DNA of 64,000 nucleotides from JAJFFW01 sp038531315 (GCA_038531315.1 JBCBBT010000001.1:62001-126000), one strand, 5' to 3'. Shown: positions 35,340 through 45,079, counted from the stretch's first letter. Notes: a model not told the origin generated them from the sequence alone. Translations and numbers: made by a program.

Positions 35340-35542
35340 ATACCGTGGTGTGAGCGCGTGCGTGTACACCACGCGCGCCCCGGAAATCAAGGCCCGGGCG
35401 GCGCTGGGCGGGCCGCTCGCTGTTGCGGCGCGGCGATTGCAGGGGCGGTGATATGGGGGTAGCATGCCTTGTCGGAGGCACGAGCGATCAACGGTCGGTC
35501 TTCGGATGTGCGTAAGGGGCTAGTAAAGGGGATCGGACGACT

Positions 35543-35815
35543 ATGGCGGCTTTCAGATTTATTGCGTGGTTGCTTGTGTCGCTCGCCATCGCGCTGCTTG
35601 GCGCGGATGCGGTGACGTCACTGGAGACCGGCGCGCCGGTGGTGCGGTCGACCGCCGACATCATGGCGCTGTTCGGGGCGGACGGCGCGGCGATCGCGAG
35701 TGCGGCGCCCGGCGGCGTCGCCAAGGCGCTCGCCACCATGCTCGGTCTGCCGTTATGGGCGATCACGGGCGTAATCGGCGTCGTGTTGACGCTGGTGTTT
35801 CGCCCGATCGACTGA
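35543..35815 (+). CDS. Small membrane protein (90 aa), unknown function
   Basis: The 90-residue protein has an N-terminal hydrophobic segment (FRFIAWLLVSLAIALLGADA), a soluble middle part with PVVRSTADIMALFGADG, and a C-terminal span (LPLWAITGVIGVVLTLVFRP). I do not know a named family for it. It converges on the antiporter gene with 7 bases between stop codons. An ATG behind GGGGATCGG supports the start. Confidence 0.65.
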   Translation: MAAFRFIAWLLVSLAIALLGADAVTSLETGAPVVRSTADIMALFGADGAAIASAAPGGVAKALATMLGLPLWAITGVIGVVLTLVFRPID

Positions 35816-35822
35816 TCGGTCT

Positions 35823-37580
35823 TTATTGCGACGACTTTTCTTCGTTCATGATCGCGAACGGCTCGTGCAGCAGGTGAAGGCCCGCTTGCGCGCCGCTATC
35901 GACTTGCGCGAGTAGGCGTTCGCGATCGCGCAGCCGAAACTCCTGGATGATATCGCTGATCGCGGTATCGCCATAACCGAGCCGCGACAGCGTTTTGCGA
36001 GCAATGACGAGGCTTGATTCCAGTGTTTCGCGGATGATGACGTCAGCGCCGAGCGGGTTCATCTCCATTTCGTGCAGGCGATCATGGGCGACCGCGAGGA
36101 TCGGCACTTTGGGACAGATCTCGCGCAACGACACAATCGCGGCGTTGACCGACGCCTGATCGTCCATACACAGAATAATCGCTTTTGAAGACTTTGCGCC
36201 GGCGGTCTCGAGGACGTCGAGCCGGGAGGCGTCGCCAAAATAGACTTTAAAGCCAAATTGCTCCGCATTGCGAATATGCGCAGGGTCGCGGTCAATCGCG
36301 GTAATCTTCACGCCGGAGTTTTGAAGCACCTGAGAGATAATCTGTCCCATGCGGCCGAAGCCGGCGATGATCACGCGCCCTTCATGGCCGGGCGGGCCTT
36401 CCATTGCGCCGCCGTCTTCGCTCTGGGGCGCTTTCAGTTTTTCGGTCGCCATCATCGCAATCGGCGTCATCATCATGGAGAGCGTCACGATCGCGGAGAT
36501 CAATGTCGCCTCGCCATTGGTGAAGAGCGCCGAGCCAACGCCGAGACTGACGACCACAAAAGCGAACTCGCCGCCCTGGGAAAGAACGGCGCCGGTCCTG
36601 ATGGCGTCGACGGGCGCGGCGCCAAAGGCGCGCGCTAAAAGAAACAAGATCGCCGCCTTCAACAGGACGAGCCCGAGAGCGCCAAAAATCACGATCTGCC
36701 AGGCTGCAAAGATCGCCGGCAAATCGAGCCGCATGCCGATCATAATGAAAAACAGGCCAAGCAGGAGACCGCGGATCGGCTCGATATCGGTCTCGATCTG
36801 ATGGCGATAGGAAGACTCCGCCAACAAGACCCCTGCGAGAAACGCGCCCAGCGCCATCGACAATCCCGCCCAGGAAACCGCGAGCGCGGTCGCCGCCACG
36901 ACAAAGAGCGCGGTTGCGGCGAAGGCCTCGCGCGAGCCGGAGCCGGCGACGATACGAAAAACGGGGTTCAGCGCATAGCGACCGACGAGGACAAGCATCG
37001 CGATGACGCCGACCATCTTCAGCGCATCATTAAGCCCGAGCGCGCTTTCGCCTGCGCCCGCGACAAACGGGATGACAGCGAGCAAGGGAATGACCGCAAC
37101 ATCCTGAAACAACAGCACCGGAAACGCGCGCGCCCCATGGGCGCTGTTGAGTTCGCCCCGGTCTTTTAGAAGCTGCAACGCGAACGCCGTCGAGGAAAAT
37201 GCGAGTGAAAAGCCGGCGATGACCGCAGCCGGGCCATCCATGACGTCGGCAAAATAAAAAATGGCGCCGATAACGCCCCCGGTGATCGCCATCTGGCTCG
37301 CACCGAGACCGAAGATATCGCGGCGGAGCGACCATAGTCTCGATAAGGACAGTTCCAAGCCGATGATAAACAAGAACAGGACAACACCGAGCTCGGCGAC
37401 ATGGAAAACGTCTTCTTCCATGGCCATCAGCCCAAGACCGTGCGGGCCGACGACAAGGCCGGCGGCGAGGTAGCCAAGGATCGATCCGAGTTTGAAGCGA
37501 TTAAAAACCGGAACCGCAATGGCGGCGGCGCCTAAATAGGTCGCCGCCTGTACGAGAAAATCGGTTTCCGCGCTCGCCAT
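35823..37580 (-). CDS. CPA2-type monovalent cation/proton antiporter with RCK (TrkA-N) domain
   Basis: The 585-residue protein has about twelve membrane segments (residues 5-385), including the ion-path segment GVLLAESSYRHQIETDIEP and FSLAFSSTAFALQLL. A cytosolic TrkA-N domain follows with the NAD-binding GRVIIAGFGRMGQ. It lacks a TrkA-C domain. This is the layout of KefB/KefC/YbaL-type K+/H+ antiporters. It would export K+ or Na+ and adjust internal pH. It stands between a small membrane gene and argC with 170 bases on the argC side. No KefF/G ancillary gene is present, so glutathione gating is unproven. Confidence 0.92.
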   Translation of the reverse strand: MASAETDFLVQAATYLGAAAIAVPVFNRFKLGSILGYLAAGLVVGPHGLGLMAMEEDVFHVAELGVVLFLFIIGLELSLSRLWSLRRDIFGLGASQMAITGGVIGAIFYFADVMDGPAAVIAGFSLAFSSTAFALQLLKDRGELNSAHGARAFPVLLFQDVAVIPLLAVIPFVAGAGESALGLNDALKMVGVIAMLVLVGRYALNPVFRIVAGSGSREAFAATALFVVAATALAVSWAGLSMALGAFLAGVLLAESSYRHQIETDIEPIRGLLLGLFFIMIGMRLDLPAIFAAWQIVIFGALGLVLLKAAILFLLARAFGAAPVDAIRTGAVLSQGGEFAFVVVSLGVGSALFTNGEATLISAIVTLSMMMTPIAMMATEKLKAPQSEDGGAMEGPPGHEGRVIIAGFGRMGQIISQVLQNSGVKITAIDRDPAHIRNAEQFGFKVYFGDASRLDVLETAGAKSSKAIILCMDDQASVNAAIVSLREICPKVPILAVAHDRLHEMEMNPLGADVIIRETLESSLVIARKTLSRLGYGDTAISDIIQEFRLRDRERLLAQVDSGAQAGLHLLHEPFAIMNEEKSSQ

Positions 37581-37752
37581 GATCGCTCCGTCGTCGGTTT
37601 GTGCGCCGCCCCCGGTGTCCGGCGCGCGGTCTCATATGCGTCAGAGTACGCGCCGAAACCGCGACGCGGGTCACAGGCCGCACCGTCGGACTGCGCTGCC
37701 GGCGCGCCGCCTCAGCCAATCCCAATGTCGCGCGGCAAAAATCTCGCGCGGG

Positions 37753-38703
37753 TCACGCTTCAAGGCCCAGCATCTCCGGCAGGCCGAGCGCCAGATTGAG
37801 ATTTTGGATCGCCTGAACGGCCGCGCCCTTTAACAAATTGTCTTCGGCGGCGACCACAACGCCGTGGCGCCCGTCCTCACTCAGTGAAAACCCGCCGACG
37901 AGAATCCCGTTCTGATGGGCCCCGTCTTTCAGCGCAGGGGCGTCTTCAACGAGCTTAACAAGCAGCTCGCCGCCATAACGATCAGCGTAAAGCGCGCGAA
38001 ACTGATCGCGGTCGAATTTCGTCGCCAGCGGCATATGCGCCGTGACGGTCAGCCCACGGAAGGCCGGATGCACATGCGGGCTGAAGCGAACATCGACACC
38101 AAGATGGCGGGACGCCTCGCGTTCATGTTTGTGGCCGGTCAACGCATAGGGAATAAGGCTCTCGGCCAGCGCCTCAACATCGTTGCGGGGATTGGGCGTC
38201 GTCCCTGCCCCGGAATAGCCGGATACGCCAAAGACGCTCGGCGCCCCCGCGAGAACCGGCGCCGCCGGCGCAAGCGCAAGCTGCATGGCTGTCGCATAAC
38301 AGCCAGGATTAGCGATCCGCCTGGCGCCGCGGATTTTTTCACGGTGCAACTCCGGCAATCCGTACGCCCAACCATCGTCGAACCGTCTGTCTGCTGACAG
38401 GTCGATCAGAATGCGGTGCGACGCGGTTTTGTCGAAAGCATCCACATAGGGCGCCGAAGCGCCGTCCGGCAGGGCGAGGATAACCGCATCAGCGCGGCGC
38501 GGCGCGGCGATTTGCGGGTCCATCGCCTCGAACGTGACATCATCGTGGAGATCGGGCGTGATTTCATCAACGCGCCGACCGGCCAGTTCGCGCGACGACG
38601 CATAGGCCAGCATCAGCTCCGGATGTCCGCCGATCAGGCGCATGAGTTCCTTGCCGGTGTGCCCGCGTGCGCCAATGACGCCAATTAAATAAGGCTCGCT
38701 CAT
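37753..38703 (-). CDS. argC: N-acetyl-gamma-glutamyl-phosphate reductase
   Basis: The 316-residue protein has the NADP fold opening LIGVIGARGHTGKELMRLI, the catalytic Cys in RIANPGCYATAMQLAL, and a His in VRFSPHVHPAFRG. It reduces N-acetylglutamyl phosphate to the semialdehyde in arginine synthesis. It lies 18 bases after the argA/argB fusion on the same strand, the final gene of the string here. Length matches the family (310-345). The partner argJ/argD genes are not in the window. Confidence 0.94.
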   Translation of the reverse strand: MSEPYLIGVIGARGHTGKELMRLIGGHPELMLAYASSRELAGRRVDEITPDLHDDVTFEAMDPQIAAPRRADAVILALPDGASAPYVDAFDKTASHRILIDLSADRRFDDGWAYGLPELHREKIRGARRIANPGCYATAMQLALAPAAPVLAGAPSVFGVSGYSGAGTTPNPRNDVEALAESLIPYALTGHKHEREASRHLGVDVRFSPHVHPAFRGLTVTAHMPLATKFDRDQFRALYADRYGGELLVKLVEDAPALKDGAHQNGILVGGFSLSEDGRHGVVVAAEDNLLKGAAVQAIQNLNLALGLPEMLGLEA

Positions 38704-38721
38704 AAGGTCGCCCTTTGACCG

Positions 38722-40038
38722 CTAATCCTGAAAACTGTCCGGCAATGCGGCGATCGCCGACACTCTTTTATTTATGCGATCGAAATCATTGTCGCCATAC
38801 CAGAAGATCGTCCACGGTCCGCGCTTGACGCAACCATCGGCGACATCGGCGTAAAAGCCGTTGAAGCCGTTGGCGGTGCGCGATCGCCAATAGAGCGTTT
38901 CGACCTCAGAGGCCATGCGCCGCCAGACCGTACGCGCCAGCCCCTCGCCCCGCGCCTCATCGATAACGGCGAATTTGTCGAGATAGGCGACATCGCCAAG
39001 CATCGTGATGAGGGCGCCGGCGCGATAGCTTTCCGACATGAAGGCCTGTTTTAGCTGGAAATCGTTCCACCAGTCGGCGCGCAAGGGGCGCTCGAACGCG
39101 GCCTCGACCAGCGCGCAGGTTTTATCCGCATCCAGATCGGATTTCTGCGCAACGGCGTCGATCAGCTCCCCCTTGCGGACCAGCGTCCCGGCGCCGCCAT
39201 GGGTGAACAGCTCCTTGATCAGCCCCGCCGGATTGGTGATCGACACCGATGAGCTCAGCGGCGCATCATCAAGCAGGCATTTGATTTCCTGAATTTTCAA
39301 CTTCATGCCCGAATGGACATGGGCCTGCCCCATGAGATGGTCGTAGTCGGAGGCGAGATTAATCGAATGGATCGGCGCGCCGTCCTCGCCGAGGAGTGCC
39401 CCGACGCCGGTTAGAAAGATGATCTTCAGCGGCTGCAATGCATGCACCAACGCGCGCGTGGCGGCGTCCGCATTGACGTTGACCAGCTGACCGCCGCTGG
39501 CGACGCCGAGGCAGGTCAGCACCGGAATGGCGCCGGACGCGACGATCGACCGGATGATATCAAGATTGATGGCGCTCGGCTCACCAACAAATCCGTATTT
39601 ATCCTTATCGAGATAATCGGCGTCGATCACGCCGGCGCTGATCGAATGCGCCGAGACGCCCTGCCGGCGCACCGCTTCGACAAGCTTGATGTTTTCACCG
39701 ACAAAAACCCGCCGCGCGATGTCGAGGGTCTGCGCGTCGGTGACGCGCAACCCGTCAATCTTCGGCGTCTCGATCGCTGCAGCGCTGAGCGCGGCGTCCA
39801 GCTGCGGACCGCCGCCATGCAGGACAATCGGCGTCAGGCCCACCGTATGCAGAAAGGCGAGCGCCGCGGCGGTTTCCTCCAGCTGCTCAGCGAGGATCGC
39901 GCCGCCGATCTTGATCACCGCAAAGCGCGACTGATCGACTTGCGCAAACCGCTGGAGATAGGAGCGAATCTCCTTGCCGTCCGACATGTTGGACAGGAGC
40001 TGGACGATGGTCTCGCGGGTGTGGCGGTTGGGGGTCAT
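38722..40038 (-). CDS. argB: Bifunctional N-acetylglutamate synthase/kinase (NAGS-K)
   Basis: The 438-residue protein joins an amino-acid-kinase domain to a C-terminal GNAT acetyltransferase domain. The kinase part is roughly residues 20-285, with VIKIGGAI, PIVLHGGGPQLD and VNVNADAATRALVHAL. The GNAT part (about 300-438) holds FAVIDEARGEGLARTVWRRM and the trailing TIFWYGDND. This fused form is known from Xanthomonas and Maricaulis maris and carries out the first two steps of arginine synthesis. The start ATG overlaps the parE stop by 4 bases (ATGA), so translation is coupled to the toxin gene. Confidence 0.93.
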   Translation of the reverse strand: MTPNRHTRETIVQLLSNMSDGKEIRSYLQRFAQVDQSRFAVIKIGGAILAEQLEETAAALAFLHTVGLTPIVLHGGGPQLDAALSAAAIETPKIDGLRVTDAQTLDIARRVFVGENIKLVEAVRRQGVSAHSISAGVIDADYLDKDKYGFVGEPSAINLDIIRSIVASGAIPVLTCLGVASGGQLVNVNADAATRALVHALQPLKIIFLTGVGALLGEDGAPIHSINLASDYDHLMGQAHVHSGMKLKIQEIKCLLDDAPLSSSVSITNPAGLIKELFTHGGAGTLVRKGELIDAVAQKSDLDADKTCALVEAAFERPLRADWWNDFQLKQAFMSESYRAGALITMLGDVAYLDKFAVIDEARGEGLARTVWRRMASEVETLYWRSRTANGFNGFYADVADGCVKRGPWTIFWYGDNDFDRINKRVSAIAALPDSFQD

Positions 40039-40334
40039 TGGGTTTTCTTCAGTGCGCGTTCACGATCTTCGCGCCCGAGAACGCGAACAATCAAAACGCT
40101 TTCCGGTTCCTGCATGTAGTAGATCGCATGCACGCCGTATACGGATCGCCTGAGACGTTTGTCGAGCCCTGTCATTACCGGATACATCTCAGGTCTCGCC
40201 GCGATACGATTGAAGCGTTCGAGCAAACCGTCATAATATGCATCCGCCTGCTCTTCTCCATGTCTTTCATAGCCATGGCGATAAAGCCGCGCGAGATCTT
40301 CATCGGCGGCTCGGCTCAACCGATAATCGACCAT
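40035..40334 (-). CDS. parE: ParE/RelE-superfamily toxin
   Basis: This 99-residue protein has the ParE fold markers: DYRLSRAADEDLARLYRHG at the N terminus and the C-terminal VYGVHAIYYMQEPESVLIVRVLGRED. ParE toxins inhibit DNA gyrase. Its start overlaps the parD stop by one base, and its stop overlaps the argB fusion start by 4 bases. The gene therefore forms a translational bridge from antitoxin to arginine enzyme. No truncation seen. Confidence 0.92.
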   Translation of the reverse strand: MVDYRLSRAADEDLARLYRHGYERHGEEQADAYYDGLLERFNRIAARPEMYPVMTGLDKRLRRSVYGVHAIYYMQEPESVLIVRVLGREDRERALKKTQ

Positions 40335-40579
40335 CAGCGTGCAAGGCTCTCCTTTTCAGCCCGGCGCACATCTTCAGCCGAACGCTCGCTGACGCCGCTT
40401 TCAAGGCCACGAGAGATTTCAGATCGCAGCCAGTCGTCGCCGGCGCCCTCGCGCATGACCCGTTCGCGGATTAATTCACGGATGACCTCGCTTTCGGAGT
40501 TGTACTGCCCCGAGGCCACCTGCGCCTTGACCCATTCGTCATGCTGCTCCGTGAAAGAGATGCTCTTTCTGACTGTCAT
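40334..40579 (-). CDS. parD: ParD-family antitoxin
   Basis: From the ATG at 40579 this is 81 residues: a ribbon-helix-helix N terminus (TVRKSISFTEQHDEWVKAQV) followed by NSESEVIRELIRERVMREGA and a charged tail that would wrap the toxin. It resembles ParD/CC2985-type antitoxins, which bind DNA to repress the operon. A longer frame from 40630 is open but the extension lacks conserved residues. It is coupled to parE. Confidence 0.9.
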   Translation of the reverse strand: MTVRKSISFTEQHDEWVKAQVASGQYNSESEVIRELIRERVMREGAGDDWLRSEISRGLESGVSERSAEDVRRAEKESLAR

Positions 40580-40736
40580 ATCGTTCACTTCCGATCCACT
40601 TTGCATCATTGTTGCGCAATAGTGCACCAATTTTCATCATTTACAAGTAGCAAATCTTGGAGAGTCCAAATGTCTGTCATCGGTCGCCAACAGGGCGCGC
40701 CCCGTACATGAGGCAGTTCCGAAAAATGCCGCCAAG

Positions 40737-41273
40737 TCAGCCTTGATTGCGTATTTCACCACGAAAGTCTTCTTCCCATTGTTTCAAAGTCTGATTGAAA
40801 TAGCGCCTAGGAGTCCAATCCATACGGCCAAAAGGTTCAGAGACACCAATGTGAGTAGGCTTGGTTTGTAGAAATAAATTCTCTTTCCACGGATAGAACA
40901 GATCAACCTTTTCACCGGCTTCGAGCTTTCGAGGCAATTGCCCGAATAAAACATTGTCAGTCAGATGCAATGCAGAACCATACTCTTCTTTTCGGAAAAC
41001 CCTCCTCCACCATGACGTCCGTCTCACTTGGGTCATGTCCAGTTGAAAGCTTCCCGAACCGTGATTTGTCGCGGAGATGTTCAGGAACGGCCCAATACTT
41101 TTGTTCCCATCAAAGATCTTCCGCTTTGAAATGCTTAACTTTGCTTTTGGCTTAAGAGCAACATCGCGATCAATATTCCAACCAAGCGAAACACCAGAAA
41201 TCAGTAATGCTACTGCACTGATTATAATCGGCAACGCGAATTCAAGTTGAAAGCCTTCTGGCGAAACAGTCAC
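40737..41273 (-). CDS. Membrane-anchored hypothetical protein between argF' and parDE
   Basis: The 178-residue protein has one N-terminal hydrophobic span (LPIIISAVALLISGVSLGW) and a soluble, beta-looking domain (AKLSISKRKIFDGNKSIGP; SFQLDMTQVRRTSWWRRVFR). The start is GTG, overlapping the argF' stop by 4 bases (GTGA). The gene is clearly AT-richer than argF' and argC, which suggests it arrived by transfer, like the toxin-antitoxin pair that follows after 157 bases. I do not recognise a family. Confidence 0.65.
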   Translation of the reverse strand: MTVSPEGFQLEFALPIIISAVALLISGVSLGWNIDRDVALKPKAKLSISKRKIFDGNKSIGPFLNISATNHGSGSFQLDMTQVRRTSWWRRVFRKEEYGSALHLTDNVLFGQLPRKLEAGEKVDLFYPWKENLFLQTKPTHIGVSEPFGRMDWTPRRYFNQTLKQWEEDFRGEIRNQG

Positions 41274-42262
41274 ACCAACGCCTTCATGATCGCCTTTTGG
41301 ACGTGCAACCGGTTTTCCGCCTCCTCATAGGCGATGCATTGCGGGCTGTCGAAAACGGCGTCGGTGATCTTTACATTCCGGCGCATGGGCAGGCAGTGAG
41401 AGACCAGCGCATTATTCGTATGCGCCATTTTCTCCTCATCGACGATGAAGTGTTTATAGCGATCGCGGATGCCTTTTTCCGGCTCCCAGTTTCCAAAAAA
41501 AGGTAATGCGCCCCAGCTTTTGGCGTAAACGACATCGGCGCCCTCATAGGCTTCTTCGATATCATGAGAAATCGTCAGCGCCTGACCGTTCTCGCCAGCG
41601 TCTTTTGAGGCCTGTTCGATATAGCGATCATCGAGAACGTAATCCTCCGTCGGGCAAAGAAGCGTCGGGGCCATGCCGAATTTCGCCGCGATCATCAAAG
41701 CGGAATTGGCGACCGCCGTATTGAGCGGCTTGGGGTGATAGGTCCATGTCAAAACGAATTTCTTGCCGTCAAGCGCGCCGAGACGTTCCTGCAAGGCCAT
41801 GATATGCGCCATCTCCTGGCAAGGATGGGTGATCGTTTCCATGTTGATCACCGGCACGTCGGCATATTGCGCAAAGGCGTTCAAAATCTTGTCCTTGCGG
41901 TCTTCGCGCCAGTCGACGAATTTCGGAAAGGCGCGAATGCCGATCATGTCGCAATAGCGCGACAGAACTTTCGCCGCTTCTTTGACGTGCTCCTCCGCCT
42001 CGCCGTCCATGACGACGCCGTCTTCGAACTCAAGCGGCCACATCCCGCCGGACGGCGACAAAACCACCGCATGCCCCCCGAGTTGTTTCGCGCCGACGTC
42101 AAACGACGTACGCGTGCGCAGCGAGTTATTCAAAAACAACAGCGCGACGGTTTTGCCCTTCAGGGCGTCGCCATGGGGGCTGTTCTTCAAGGCCTGCGCA
42201 TCGTCGAGCATCGCCTGCAACTCGGCGCGCGACCAGTCTTTGGTGTTCAAAAAATGTCTCAT
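41270..42262 (-). CDS. argF': N-acetylornithine carbamoyltransferase
   Basis: From the ATG at 42262 this is 330 residues. It opens HFLNTKDWSRAEL and holds the carbamoyl-phosphate loop SLRTRTSFDVG, AWP-like MWPLEF (with the Glu known to favour acetylornithine over succinylornithine), ITHPCQEMAHIMALQE, SWGALPFFGNWEPEKG and HCLPMRRNVKITDAVFD. These segments match the Xanthomonas acetylornithine enzyme and not ordinary ArgF. The product would be N-acetylcitrulline, which needs a dedicated deacetylase not found in the window. It is the first gene of the arg string, divergent from aminopeptidase N. Confidence 0.92.
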   Translation of the reverse strand: MRHFLNTKDWSRAELQAMLDDAQALKNSPHGDALKGKTVALLFLNNSLRTRTSFDVGAKQLGGHAVVLSPSGGMWPLEFEDGVVMDGEAEEHVKEAAKVLSRYCDMIGIRAFPKFVDWREDRKDKILNAFAQYADVPVINMETITHPCQEMAHIMALQERLGALDGKKFVLTWTYHPKPLNTAVANSALMIAAKFGMAPTLLCPTEDYVLDDRYIEQASKDAGENGQALTISHDIEEAYEGADVVYAKSWGALPFFGNWEPEKGIRDRYKHFIVDEEKMAHTNNALVSHCLPMRRNVKITDAVFDSPQCIAYEEAENRLHVQKAIMKALV

Positions 42263-42393
42263 CGGTTCTCCATTAAGCCGCACGCCCCGCGAAACCAAGC
42301 CGGCTTTACCGCCCGCGTCTTCTTTGCCGCCGGCCCCTTCTTTACTTCCAGTTGAGGCCGCGCCACATCTGGCCCGTCAAAAGAGGATCGACC

Positions 42394-45018
42394 ATGGACA
42401 ACCGTGACGCCGCCATCACTGCGCCGAAGAAAGACGCGCCAGAAACCGTTCGCCTCGCCGACTACACGCCGCCGCCTTTCCTGATCGATACTGTTGATCT
42501 TTATTTCTCCCTCGATCCAAAACAAACAATCGTGACCTCGCGCCTGGCCGTTCGTCGCGGCGACGGTGTTCCGTCAGATGCGCCGCTCGTCCTCAATGGC
42601 GTCGATCTCGATCTTAGGGCTGTCAGAGTAGACGGGGAAAAGTTTCCTACAGATTGTATAGTCGCCGATGAAAATTCCTTGACGCTCAAGGGTTTGCCGG
42701 AAACTTTCACGCTCGAAATCGAGACCGCCTGCGCGCCGGAAGCCAATACCGCCCTGTCCGGGCTCTATCTGTCGAACGGCATGTTCTGCACCCAATGCGA
42801 GGCCGAAGGGTTCCGGCGGATCACCTATTTTCTCGATCGGCCGGATGTTCTGTCGAAATACACCGTCGCCATCGAAGCCGACCGCGAGGCGTATCCCGTG
42901 CTGCTCGCCAACGGCAATCCTGTCGGCGCCGAAGACGCCCCGAACGGGCGCCATGTCAAACGCTGGGAGGACCCGCACCCGAAGCCGTCCTATCTGTTTG
43001 CACTGGTCGGCGGTGATCTCGCCTGCGTTGAAGACGCCTTCACCACCGCATCGGGCCGCGCGGTCGCCATCAGGATTTACGTTCAGCATCAGAACAAAGA
43101 CAAATGCGGCTACACGATTGATTCGCTGAAGCGCGCGATGCGCTGGGACGAGGAGACATTCGGGCGCGAATACGATCTCGACATCTTCATGATCGTCGCG
43201 GTCGATCACTTCAATTTCGGCGCGATGGAAAACAAAGGCCTGAACATATTCAATTCTGCATATGTTCTCGCCAGCCCGCAGACGGCGACGGATCAGGATT
43301 ACGAGATCATCGAGTCGATTGTCGCGCACGAATATTTTCACAATTGGTCGGGCAATCGCGTCACTTGCCGCGACTGGTTTCAGCTCTGCCTGAAAGAAGG
43401 TTTCACCGTCTTCAGGGATCAGGAGTTTTCAGCCGATATGCGCTCGCGGCCGGTCCAGCGCATCAAGGATGTCCGCCGCTTATGGTCCGGACAATTCCCT
43501 GAAGACGACGGCCCGCTTGCCCATCCGCCGCGCCCGGATCGCTACATCACGATCGACAATTTCTATACGGCGACGGTTTACGACAAGGGCGCGGAACTTG
43601 CGCGCATGTTGAAAAACCTCCTCGGCGAGGAGGCCTTTCGCGCCGGCAGCGACCTCTATTTTGATCGCCATGACGGCACGGCGGCGACGGTTGAGGATTT
43701 CGTCAAAGCGATGGAAGACGCGAGCGGCAGGGATCTGACGCAGTTCCGCCGATGGTACGAAAGCGCCGGCAGACCGCGCATCGCCGTGACGCACGAGCCA
43801 GATGGCGCGATCTTCCTAACACAGAAGACGCCGCCGACAGCGGGCGAAGCGGAAAAAGCAGCCCGCCATATTCCGATCAAATGGGCGGCCTATGGCGCTG
43901 ACAGCGGCGCACTGATCGACGAGGGGCTCATCGAGTTGACCGAGACCGCCCAGCCGCTGACGCTGAAACAGCAAGGCGAGCGGCCGGTGCTTTCCTTCCT
44001 GCAAGGATTTTCAGCGCCGGTGACGCTCGACTACGAACAATCCGTCGCCGACAGGCTGACCTTGATGGCCCACGACCGCGACCGCTTTAATCAGTGGTCG
44101 GTCACATTTAATTTGTGGCGGGACCTGTCGCTGGCGCGCGGCGGCGTTATTGAGATTGAGGCGCTTGACGACACCATCGCGCAATTCGCTGAGGCGCTGG
44201 GCGCTGCGCTCTCCGGCGGCGACGATAACGCCGATCCCGCGCTGGCGGCGGAATTGCTGCGCGGGCCGACGGCGTCGGACCTTGCGCAATATTGCGATGT
44301 TATCGACCCCGACCAAATCGTCGACGGCCGCGCCGCGGTGCGCGCAGCGGTCGCCGGCGCCCTTTCGGGGCCCTTGCACGACGCCTATCACCGCATGGCT
44401 TCAGACGCGCCCTACAGCCCTGCAGCGGATCAGGCGGGACCGCGCGCGCTTAAAAACGCCTGCCTTGCGCTGCTTGTCGCGGGCGGCGACAGCGAGATCG
44501 CCGAGCGCCAGGCGCGCGAGGCCCGCAACATGACCGACGAAGCCGCGGCGACCGCGGCGCTCGCGCTGTCCGACGGTGCGGCGCGAGAAGAAGCGCTTGA
44601 AAATTTTTACCAAAAATGGCGCACCGACCCGCTGGTCGTGAACAAATGGCTCGCCTGGCGTGCGCTGTCGCCGGCGCCGGACGCGCTCGAAGACATCAGG
44701 GCATTGTTGCGCCACGAGGCCTATGACAGCACAAACCCCAACAAAGTCAGGGCGCTCATCGGGGTCTTCGGCCGCGAGAACCTGAAATCTTTCCACAGCG
44801 CCGACGGCGCCGGCTACCGGTTTTTCGCAGAGCAAATCCTCCTGATCGATGAGAAAAACCCGCAGCTCGCCGCGCGGCTCATCACGCTTGTGGAAAACTG
44901 GCGCAAACTGGAGCCCGCGCGCCAGGCGCTCGCCAAACAGGCGCTTGAAGACATCGCGGCCGCCAAACCCCTCTCGTCCAACGTTTACGAGATGGCGACG
45001 CGCCTGTTGAAAAATTAA
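42394..45018 (+). CDS. pepN: Aminopeptidase N (M1 zinc metallopeptidase)
   Basis: From the ATG at 42394 (behind AGAGGA) this is 874 residues, close to E. coli PepN (870). Motifs are the exopeptidase loop FGAMENKGLN, the zinc site VAHEYFHNWSGNRVT (HExxH) with the third ligand in LKEGFTVFRDQE, and a C-terminal helical domain starting near residue 530. It removes N-terminal residues from peptides in the cytosol. It is divergent from argF' (131 bases between the starts) and precedes the PleC-like kinase gene. Confidence 0.95.
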   Translation: MDNRDAAITAPKKDAPETVRLADYTPPPFLIDTVDLYFSLDPKQTIVTSRLAVRRGDGVPSDAPLVLNGVDLDLRAVRVDGEKFPTDCIVADENSLTLKGLPETFTLEIETACAPEANTALSGLYLSNGMFCTQCEAEGFRRITYFLDRPDVLSKYTVAIEADREAYPVLLANGNPVGAEDAPNGRHVKRWEDPHPKPSYLFALVGGDLACVEDAFTTASGRAVAIRIYVQHQNKDKCGYTIDSLKRAMRWDEETFGREYDLDIFMIVAVDHFNFGAMENKGLNIFNSAYVLASPQTATDQDYEIIESIVAHEYFHNWSGNRVTCRDWFQLCLKEGFTVFRDQEFSADMRSRPVQRIKDVRRLWSGQFPEDDGPLAHPPRPDRYITIDNFYTATVYDKGAELARMLKNLLGEEAFRAGSDLYFDRHDGTAATVEDFVKAMEDASGRDLTQFRRWYESAGRPRIAVTHEPDGAIFLTQKTPPTAGEAEKAARHIPIKWAAYGADSGALIDEGLIELTETAQPLTLKQQGERPVLSFLQGFSAPVTLDYEQSVADRLTLMAHDRDRFNQWSVTFNLWRDLSLARGGVIEIEALDDTIAQFAEALGAALSGGDDNADPALAAELLRGPTASDLAQYCDVIDPDQIVDGRAAVRAAVAGALSGPLHDAYHRMASDAPYSPAADQAGPRALKNACLALLVAGGDSEIAERQAREARNMTDEAAATAALALSDGAAREEALENFYQKWRTDPLVVNKWLAWRALSPAPDALEDIRALLRHEAYDSTNPNKVRALIGVFGRENLKSFHSADGAGYRFFAEQILLIDEKNPQLAARLITLVENWRKLEPARQALAKQALEDIAAAKPLSSNVYEMATRLLKN

Positions 45019-45079
45019 TGAACCGCTGAACGGAACGCGCGACCGCAATCAATGCGCGCAGAAGACGCCGGCGCAACCG

